A DNA stretch of 54,781 bases from JAXFPC01 sp034180005 (GTDB lineage: Bacteria > Bacillota > Negativicutes > Acidaminococcales > Acidaminococcaceae): assembly GCA_034180005.1 (NCBI GenBank), contig JAXFPC010000004.1:1-54781 (forward strand), written 5' to 3'. Made by a program: the position numbers and the translations under genes. Of the stretch, positions 48,456-54,781 are shown one piece after another (position 1 is the stretch's first letter; each line of letters opens with the position of its first letter). Below the pieces are notes generated by a model, which ran no database searches, was not told the DNA's origin, and was given only the letters and a program-made list of their open reading frames with translations.

Positions 48456-49847
48456 GTGTCCACAGCTCTTATCATCTTAATATTGTACATCGTTTCTCTT
48501 TTCGGCATCAGCTGGTATGCGAAAAAACGCAGCGAGGGCAACAACGAAGACTACGCTTTGGCAGGTCGTAAATTATCGGCTCCGCTGATTTGCGTTACAA
48601 TTATCGGTTTGGCGGTAGGCGGTGCGTCCACCGTAGGTGTTTCGGAACATGCTTTCCGCGTAGGTCTTAGTGCAGGCTGGTACACCATTGCCTGGGCTTT
48701 AGGCGCTTTGGCCATGGGTATTTTTATGGCTAAAAAGTATCGTGAACAGAACATTACCACTATCACGGAACTCATAGAGCGTCATCACGGACCGGGCGCC
48801 GTTGTGTTGGGCGTTTTCTGTCAGATTGTTATTCAGCTGGTAATAATTTCTTTGCAGTATATCGCCGGCGGCAGCATATTGCACGCCATCCTTCCGGAAA
48901 TATTTGACTTCAAAACGGGTATGATAGTCAGCGCCGTCACTTTTATCGGCATTACTTTCATCGGCGGTATGTGGTCCGCTTCCCTTTCCAATGTTTTGAA
49001 TATCGTCCTTATATATGTCGGCATTTTAGCGGCCACTTTCGTGCAGTTCCGCAAGATAGGCAGCATGGAAACTCTGGCAGCTTCTTTGCCGACCAACGTA
49101 CCCTGGTTCAGTTTCACTGAAGGTGTGGGACTGGTTACGATAGCCAGCTGGTGCGTCACCTTGATTACGGTAAATCTTTCTTTGCAAAGCATTCTGCAGA
49201 TTTCTTTGGGAGCTAAAGATGCGGCAACGGCGAAAAAAGGATTCATCTGGGGCGGCATCCTGATGCTTCCGGTAGGTGTCCTCGCCGCTTTCCTCGGCAT
49301 CGTCGCGAAAGCCATGTATCCGAATGCGCATGCGGCTTTGGCTCTGCCGCAGGTTATCGTAGGACTGCAGCCTCTGCTTGCAGGCATAACGCTGGCTGCT
49401 CTCTGGGCGGCGGATGTTTCTACGGCGTGCAATCTGCTTTTGAGCGCCGGAACGCTTTTTTCTTCAGATATCTACAAGCGCTTCATCAATCCCGAATGCT
49501 CTGATAAAAAACAACTGACTGTCACAAGGTTGTGCGTTGTCATCAGCGGCATTTTGACACTGGGGTTGGCGATGAGCGTGTCCAGTATCCTGGGAACCAT
49601 CATGATAGGCCTGGCTTTGACGGCGGCCTTCACGATGATCGTAATCGTCGCTTTATTCTTTCCGAAGTATACTTGTAAGGAAGCAGGTTTCTGGACACTG
49701 CTCGCCGGTTTGCTGATGATAGTGCTTTGGCAGCTGACGCCGGCGGTAAGAATTTTCCCGAATGTCATATACATGGAATGGATAGTGGTCATTTGCACTT
49801 ATGTGTCGGTGTCGATTTTCTGCAGAAACAGAAAGCAGCAAAACTGA
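48456..49847 (+). CDS. Sodium:solute symporter (SSS family)
   Basis: The 463-residue permease starts at GTG 48456 after GAGGAGG. It has about 13 hydrophobic segments. SSS features are visible: ISWYAKKRSEGNNEDYALAG (loop 1), GLAVGGASTVGVSEHAFRVG (TM2), ITFIGGMWSASLSNVLNIVL and AALWAADVSTACNLLLSAGT (TM8-9 sodium site). It imports an organic solute with Na+, drawing on the gradient that the decarboxylase at the left end can build. The solute is not readable. A terminator follows at once. Confidence 0.92.
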   Translation: MSTALIILILYIVSLFGISWYAKKRSEGNNEDYALAGRKLSAPLICVTIIGLAVGGASTVGVSEHAFRVGLSAGWYTIAWALGALAMGIFMAKKYREQNITTITELIERHHGPGAVVLGVFCQIVIQLVIISLQYIAGGSILHAILPEIFDFKTGMIVSAVTFIGITFIGGMWSASLSNVLNIVLIYVGILAATFVQFRKIGSMETLAASLPTNVPWFSFTEGVGLVTIASWCVTLITVNLSLQSILQISLGAKDAATAKKGFIWGGILMLPVGVLAAFLGIVAKAMYPNAHAALALPQVIVGLQPLLAGITLAALWAADVSTACNLLLSAGTLFSSDIYKRFINPECSDKKQLTVTRLCVVISGILTLGLAMSVSSILGTIMIGLALTAAFTMIVIVALFFPKYTCKEAGFWTLLAGLLMIVLWQLTPAVRIFPNVIYMEWIVVICTYVSVSIFCRNRKQQN

Positions 49848-49857
49848 ACTTGAATTT

Positions 49858-49895
49858 AAACGGAACTTTCTCAGCTGAGAAAGTTCCGTTTTTAT
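49858..49895 (+). terminator. Terminator formed by a 34-base perfect palindrome
   Basis: 17-bp arms (49858-49874 with 49875-49891) meet with no spacer and are followed by TTTAT. Confidence 0.9.
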
Positions 49896-50131
49896 CTGTA
49901 AAATTATTTACAATTTTGCCGGCGTAAAACATCTGCACGCAAAGTAAATATAAATTTTTTATAAAAAAGTTACAGCGGCAAGGCAATTTTGCTGTGCAAA
50001 ACATACATTAAAAAGGTATTGCCGCAGCTTAAAAAGAGTCTGTTTGAAACACTTGGGGACGTGTAAAAAGAATCAGGCATAATCAAGCCGTTTAAAGGTG
50101 ATAAAAAAATTACGTTTTTTTATAAATTTTG

Positions 50132-50160
50132 TTGACATATAAAATTGCAGGTGTTAAAAT
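50132..50160 (+). promoter_or_regulatory. Promoter of the str operon
   Basis: TTGACA (50132-50137), 17 bases, TAAAAT (50155-50160), 45 bases ahead of the L7Ae-like gene. The 230 bases before it (49900-50131) are AT-rich and show no gene. Confidence 0.85.
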
Positions 50161-50204
50161 AGTTGAGTATTGCGGGAGAAGTATGCTTTTTTGAGGGGGT
50201 AGCC

Positions 50205-50456
50205 ATGACTCTTGAAGCTTTAAAACAAGCAGAGAAACGCGCTGTCGGCATCAAGCAGACGGAAAAGGCCGTTGTCAAAGGCAATGCTGCAACTGTCTAC
50301 ATAGCCTGCGACGCTGACGAAAGACTGGTGGCCGGAATTACGGCTTTGTGTCGGGAGCACGGCGTAGAAGTCGTCAAAACAGACACGATGCTGGAATTGG
50401 GAAGAGCCGGAGGCATCAATGTCAAGGCTGCAGCTGCTGCGATACTTAAATCCTGA
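50205..50456 (+). CDS. rplGB: L7Ae/L30e-like ribosome-associated protein
   Basis: The 83-residue protein has the L7Ae fold: TLEALKQAEKRAVGIKQTEK, VYIACDADERLVAGITALC and LELGRAGGINVKAAAAAIL. It binds RNA kink-turns. This gene normally lies between rpoC and rpsL in Firmicutes; here it is the first gene of the operon with its own promoter. TGAGGGGGT precedes the ATG. Confidence 0.92.
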   Translation: MTLEALKQAEKRAVGIKQTEKAVVKGNAATVYIACDADERLVAGITALCREHGVEVVKTDTMLELGRAGGINVKAAAAAILKS

Positions 50457-50523
50457 TAAGGGCCGGGCAATTGTTCGGTTTTTATAAATATTAAATCTTA
50501 ATGTATGGAAAGGAGGTGCCGAT

Positions 50524-50904
50524 ATGCCTACAATTAATCAGTTGATCCGCAAAGGCAGACAGGTTTTGGAGTCCAAGTCAACTTCTCCGGCGTTGAAAAA
50601 CTGCCCTCAGAAGCGCGGCGTATGTACTCGTGTGTACACAACCACACCGAAAAAACCTAACTCCGCTTTGCGTAAAGTAGCTCGTGTACGTTTGACCAAC
50701 GGCATCGAAGTAACTGCTTATATCCCAGGTATCGGCCATAATCTTCAGGAACACAGCGTTGTTCTGATCAGAGGCGGAAGGGTAAAAGACCTTCCGGGCG
50801 TGCGTTACCATATCATTCGTGGTGCTCTTGATACTGCAGGTGTTGCCAACCGCAACCAGTCCCGTTCCAAATACGGCGCAAAAAAAGCAAAAGCAAAAAA
50901 ATAA
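50524..50904 (+). CDS. rpsL: 30S ribosomal protein S12
   Basis: The 126-residue protein forms the decoding centre. PTINQLIRKGRQVLESKS opens it; TTTPKKPNSALRKVARVRLT holds the streptomycin-site Lys in its sensitive form; VKDLPGVRYHIIRGALDTAG is near residue 88. GGAGGTG precedes the ATG. The tail is Lys-rich. It is complete and standard. Confidence 0.98.
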   Translation: MPTINQLIRKGRQVLESKSTSPALKNCPQKRGVCTRVYTTTPKKPNSALRKVARVRLTNGIEVTAYIPGIGHNLQEHSVVLIRGGRVKDLPGVRYHIIRGALDTAGVANRNQSRSKYGAKKAKAKK

Positions 50905-50949
50905 GCAAAGAGACTATGAAATGATATTATCCTTGAAGGAGGGAAACAC

Positions 50950-51420
50950 ATGCCGAGAAAAGGCCCTGTAACAAAAAGAGACGTACTGCCGGATCCGGTG
51001 TACGGTTCTAAACTTTTAACAAGATTTATAAACAAAATCATGCTCGACGGCAAAAAAGGTGTCGCTGAGCGTATAGTATACGACGCTTTCGATTTGGTTC
51101 GCGCCAAAACAGGCAAGGATCCTTTGGAAGTATTCGATGCTGCCATGCAAAACGTGATGCCTCTGCTTGAAGTGCGCGCACGTCGTGTCGGCGGCGCCAA
51201 CTATCAGGTTCCCGTGGAAGTACGCGCTGACCGCAAAACCACTTTGGGTATCCGCTGGCTGGTAAATTATTCCCGTCTTCGCGGCGAACGTACCATGTGT
51301 GAACGTGTAGCGGGCGAAATCCTGGACGCTTCCAACGGTACCGGCGCATCTGTAAAGAAACGCGAAGATACTCATAAGATGGCAGAAGCAAATAAAGCGT
51401 TTGCTCATTACCGCTGGTAA
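50950..51420 (+). CDS. rpsG: 30S ribosomal protein S7
   Basis: The 156-residue 16S rRNA-binding protein opens PRKGPVTKRDVLPDPVYGSK and contains RRVGGANYQVPVEVRADRKT. It ends MAEANKAFAHYRW, the canonical C-terminus. GAAGGAGGG precedes the ATG, 45 bases after rpsL. Confidence 0.98.
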   Translation: MPRKGPVTKRDVLPDPVYGSKLLTRFINKIMLDGKKGVAERIVYDAFDLVRAKTGKDPLEVFDAAMQNVMPLLEVRARRVGGANYQVPVEVRADRKTTLGIRWLVNYSRLRGERTMCERVAGEILDASNGTGASVKKREDTHKMAEANKAFAHYRW

Positions 51421-51455
51421 TGACCTGTCTCATTTGATTTGAGGAGGAAATAATA

Positions 51456-53552
51456 GTGGCTAGAGAAATACCACTCGCGAGAACAAGAAACATTGGCATC
51501 ATGGCTCACATTGATGCTGGTAAGACCACTACTACCGAACGCATTTTGTTCTACACCGGCAGAGTACATAAAGTTGGAGAAACCCATGAAGGCGGCGCTA
51601 CCATGGACTGGATGGCGCAGGAGCAGGAACGCGGTATTACCATTACCTCAGCTGCTACCACAACCTATTGGGCAGGCTCCGAAGGTCAGTTTGATAAACA
51701 TCGTATCAACATCATTGACACTCCGGGCCACGTTGACTTCACTGTAGAAGTTGAACGTTCTCTGCGCGTACTGGACGGATCCGTAGCGGTGTTCTGCGCT
51801 AAAGGCGGCGTTGAACCCCAGTCTGAGACCGTATGGCGTCAGGCTGACAAATACGGCGTTCCTCGTATGGCATATGTTAATAAAATGGATATCACCGGTG
51901 CCGACTTCTACAATGTTGTCAGCATGATGAAAGATCGTCTTGGCGCCAATGCCGTTCCGGTAATGCTCCCCATCGGCTTCGAAGATACCTTCAGCGGTAT
52001 GGTCGATTTGGTAAAAATGAGAGCGATTACTTACAAGGACGCGCAGGGCAAAGAAGAAATTTTCACCGATATCCCGGAAGATATGATGGAAAAAGCTCAG
52101 GAATACCGTGCGGCTCTACTGGAAGCAGTTGCCGAAGGCGATGACGAGCTGATGATGAAATATTTGGAAGGCGAAGAAATTACCGAAGAGGAAATCGTAG
52201 CCGGTATCCGCAGACAGACCATAGCCTGCAAAATGACGCCGGTATGCTGCGGTTCTTCCTACAGAAATAAAGGCGTTCAGCCGATGTTGGATGCGGTAGT
52301 TGCATACATGCCGTCTCCTCTGGATATTCCGCCTATCAAAGGTGTCAACCCCGACACAGGCGAAGAGGATTGCCGTCCTTCCAGCGACGAAGAACCTTTC
52401 TCCGCTTTGGCGTTCAAGATTATGACCGACCCGTTTGTCGGAAAACTTGCTTTCTTCCGCGTGTACTCCGGTCAACTTTCTTCCGGTTCTTATGTATACA
52501 ACTCTACTAAGGGCAAGCGCGAGCGTATCGGACGTATTCTCCAGATGCACGCCAACCATCGTGAGGAAATTGAAATGGTTTACTCCGGTGATATTGCCGC
52601 TGCTGTAGGCCTGAAAGATACTACAACCGGCGACACTCTTTGCGATGAGAAAAAAGAGATCATCCTTGAGTCAATGGTGTTCCCGGATCCGGTAATCTCC
52701 GTAGCGGTTGAACCGAAGACGAAGGCGGATCAGGAAAAGATGGGTATCGCTTTGCAGAAGTTGGCGGAAGAGGATCCAACTTTCCGCGTACATACGGATG
52801 CGGAAACTTCCCAGACGATTATTTCCGGTATGGGCGAGCTGCATTTGGACATCATCGTGGACCGTCTGCTGCGTGAATTTAAAGTGGGCTGCAACGTGGG
52901 TAATCCGCAGGTTGCTTACCGTGAGACCATTCGTAAATCCGTTAAGTCTGAAGGCAAATTTGTACGTCAGTCCGGCGGTAAAGGTCAGTACGGTCATTGC
53001 TGGCTGGAGATTTCTCCGCGTGAACCCGGTGAAGGCTTCCTGTTTGAGAACAAGGTTGTCGGCGGTGCTATTCCCAGAGAATACATTGCTCCTATCGAAG
53101 CAGGTGTTAAGGAAGCCATGGAAAACGGTGTTGTTGCCGGATATCCGATGGTAGACATTGCGGTAACCGTTTATGACGGTTCTTACCACGAAGTCGACTC
53201 TTCCGAAATGGCGTTTAAAATCGCCGGCTCTATGGGCTTTAAAGCGGGCGCCGAAAAGGCAAGCCCGGTTATCCTCGAGCCTTATATGAAGGTAGAAGTT
53301 ACCGTTCCGGAAGATTACATGGGCGATGTTATCGGCGATATCAACTCTCGCCGCGGACGTATCGAGGGCATGGAAGCCAGAAACGGCGCTCAAGTTATCA
53401 AAGCATTCGTTCCGTTGGCCGAAATGTTCGGTTATGCCACCGATCTGCGCAGCAAAACTCAGGGTCGCGGCAATTACTCCATGGAAGTAGATCACTACGA
53501 AGACGTTCCCAGAAATATCGCGGAAGCGATTGTGGCTAAAAATAAAGGCTGA
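51456..53552 (+). CDS. fusA: Elongation factor G
   Basis: The 698-residue translocase GTPase starts at GTG 51456 after GAGGAGG. G1 AHIDAGKTTT, G2 region MDWMAQEQERGITITSAATT, G3 DTPGHVDF and G4 NKMD are all present, and domains II-V are complete (RETIRKSVKSEGKFVRQSGG in domain IV). It has normal length. Confidence 0.98.
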   Translation: MAREIPLARTRNIGIMAHIDAGKTTTTERILFYTGRVHKVGETHEGGATMDWMAQEQERGITITSAATTTYWAGSEGQFDKHRINIIDTPGHVDFTVEVERSLRVLDGSVAVFCAKGGVEPQSETVWRQADKYGVPRMAYVNKMDITGADFYNVVSMMKDRLGANAVPVMLPIGFEDTFSGMVDLVKMRAITYKDAQGKEEIFTDIPEDMMEKAQEYRAALLEAVAEGDDELMMKYLEGEEITEEEIVAGIRRQTIACKMTPVCCGSSYRNKGVQPMLDAVVAYMPSPLDIPPIKGVNPDTGEEDCRPSSDEEPFSALAFKIMTDPFVGKLAFFRVYSGQLSSGSYVYNSTKGKRERIGRILQMHANHREEIEMVYSGDIAAAVGLKDTTTGDTLCDEKKEIILESMVFPDPVISVAVEPKTKADQEKMGIALQKLAEEDPTFRVHTDAETSQTIISGMGELHLDIIVDRLLREFKVGCNVGNPQVAYRETIRKSVKSEGKFVRQSGGKGQYGHCWLEISPREPGEGFLFENKVVGGAIPREYIAPIEAGVKEAMENGVVAGYPMVDIAVTVYDGSYHEVDSSEMAFKIAGSMGFKAGAEKASPVILEPYMKVEVTVPEDYMGDVIGDINSRRGRIEGMEARNGAQVIKAFVPLAEMFGYATDLRSKTQGRGNYSMEVDHYEDVPRNIAEAIVAKNKG

Positions 53553-53590
53553 TACAGCCTGGTAAAACACCTTTAAGGAGGAAAACAGAA

Positions 53591-54781
53591 ATGGCAAAGG
53601 CTAAATTTGAAAGAACAAAACCCCATCTGAATATCGGCACCATCGGACACGTAGACCATGGCAAGACGACCCTGACCGCAGCAATCACGAAAGTGTTGGC
53701 AGAAAGAGGCGGCGCACAGTTCATGGACTACAGCATGATCGATAAGGCACCGGAAGAGAGAGAACGCGGTATCACGATCAACACCTCTCACGTAGAGTAT
53801 GAAACTGAAACCCGCCACTACGCACACGTAGACTGCCCGGGACACGCCGACTATGTAAAGAACATGATCACCGGCGCAGCGCAGATGGACGGAGCAATCC
53901 TGGTAGTATCCGCAGCAGACGGCCCGATGCCCCAGACCAGAGAGCACATCCTTTTGGCTCGCCAGGTAGGCGTACCGGCAATGGTGGTGTTCCTGAACAA
54001 AGTGGACATGGTAGACGACGCAGAGCTGCTTGAATTGGTAGAGATGGAAGTAAGAGAGCTGCTCAGCTCCTATGACTTCCCCGGCGACGACATTCCGGTG
54101 GTAGCAGGTTCTGCACTGAAAGCGTTGGAAGGCGACGCAGCATATGCAGAGAAGATCGTAGAGCTGATGGCGGCAGTAGACAGCTACATTCCGCAGCCTG
54201 AGCGCGCTACGGATCTGCCGTTCCTGATGCCGGTAGAGGACGTATTCACGATCACAGGCCGCGGCACGGTAGCAACAGGACGCGTAGAGCGCGGCACTGT
54301 AAAAGTAGGCGACACTGTAGAGATCGTAGGAATGCAGGAAGATAAGAGAACGACTGTAGTAACAGGCGTAGAGATGTTCCGCAAGATGATGGACGAAGCG
54401 GTAGCCGGCGACAACATCGGCTGTCTGCTGCGTGGCATCGACCGTAAAGAGATAGAACGCGGTCAGGTATTGTCCAAACCGGGCAGCATCCATCCGCACA
54501 CAAAATTCAAAGGAGAAGTGTACGTGCTGACCAAAGAAGAGGGCGGCCGCCACACACCGTTCTTCAACGGCTATCGTCCGCAGTTCTACTTCCGTACGAC
54601 GGACGTGACGGGAGTAACCGAGCTTCCGGAAGGAGTAGAGATGGTAATGCCCGGAGACAACGTAACGATGAAGGTAGAGCTGATCACCCCGATCGCTATC
54701 GAAAAAGGACTGCGTTTCGCTATCCGTGAAGGTGGCCGTACAGTAGGCGCAGGCGTTGTTGCTGAAGTAGAAGAGAAATAA
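53591..54781 (+). CDS. tuf: Elongation factor Tu
   Basis: The 396-residue factor brings aminoacyl-tRNA to the ribosome. G1 GHVDHGKT, the effector RERGITINTSHVEYE, G3 DCPGHADY and G4 NKVD are present, with two complete beta-barrels. AAGGAGG precedes the ATG, 38 bases after fusA. Its stop is the last three bases of the window. Codon choice differs from fusA: Val is mostly GTA and Ala mostly GCA over long stretches. Confidence 0.98.
   Translation: MAKAKFERTKPHLNIGTIGHVDHGKTTLTAAITKVLAERGGAQFMDYSMIDKAPEERERGITINTSHVEYETETRHYAHVDCPGHADYVKNMITGAAQMDGAILVVSAADGPMPQTREHILLARQVGVPAMVVFLNKVDMVDDAELLELVEMEVRELLSSYDFPGDDIPVVAGSALKALEGDAAYAEKIVELMAAVDSYIPQPERATDLPFLMPVEDVFTITGRGTVATGRVERGTVKVGDTVEIVGMQEDKRTTVVTGVEMFRKMMDEAVAGDNIGCLLRGIDRKEIERGQVLSKPGSIHPHTKFKGEVYVLTKEEGGRHTPFFNGYRPQFYFRTTDVTGVTELPEGVEMVMPGDNVTMKVELITPIAIEKGLRFAIREGGRTVGAGVVAEVEEK

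Noticed and set aside
1..54781. CRISPR arrays
   Set aside because: No regularly spaced direct repeats of 24-40 bases were seen in any intergenic region.

Overview
The window reads as a chromosomal segment of a Negativicutes bacterium, a Firmicute with an outer membrane. The backbone gene order is Firmicute: carD-yacL-ispDF-gltX-cysS-mrnC-thyX-rlmB-rae1-sigH, and rplGB-rpsL-rpsG-fusA-tuf. The same stretch encodes diderm surface proteins: an SLH-domain porin of the OmpM type and two TonB-dependent receptors. The first gene is a truncated beta subunit of a Na+-pumping biotin decarboxylase, which fits the Acidaminococcaceae/Phascolarctobacterium-like fermenters. The genus assignment is inference.

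Layout. 1-4080: end of the decarboxylase operon, a LysR regulator divergent from a MatC-like carboxylate carrier, and a decayed SLC13-type transporter. 4087-7201: a compact minus-strand cassette (amidase, DUF1659, DUF2922, YvrJ) beside its own small sigma factor, with a helix-turn-helix gene divergent from the sigma gene. Upstream of the amidase are two identical two-part elements pointing outward with exactly the same spacing; they look like the promoters read by the local sigma factor, one of them driving a probable small RNA. 7314-13846: SLH porin, a membrane metallophosphoesterase, and a ydjI-ydjG-ydjH-like membrane-stress operon ending in a tiny exported Cys-containing protein. 14274-24540: the carD-to-sigH housekeeping operon, started by two tandem near-perfect sigma-A promoters and followed by a lone BrxF-like P-loop protein.

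24615-36029: phosphofructokinase, uppP, tRNA-Thr, a DUF554 membrane protein, a TonB receptor, a GT2-LicD-TagD surface-polymer cluster, an SbmA/BacA-type ABC exporter-like protein and a YbjN protein. 36336-40668: leucine T-box and leuA type 2, an M20 peptidase, and a three-repeat helical protein. 40856-45681: a SsuABC/TauABC-type ABC importer divergent from a second TonB receptor. 45783-50204: tRNA-Arg, a GNAT remnant, a thioesterase/CofE-like/membrane-protein trio, and a sodium:solute symporter behind a long structured leader. 50205-54781: the str operon, ending exactly at the tuf stop codon.

The observations I rate highest are the sigma cassette with its mirrored promoter pair and candidate small RNA (4087-6493), the solitary BrxF-like ATPase (24076-24540), the orphan CofE-like protein (46991-47632) and the unassigned leader RNA (48220-48455). 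All family assignments are by eye from sequence motifs; no database search was run.
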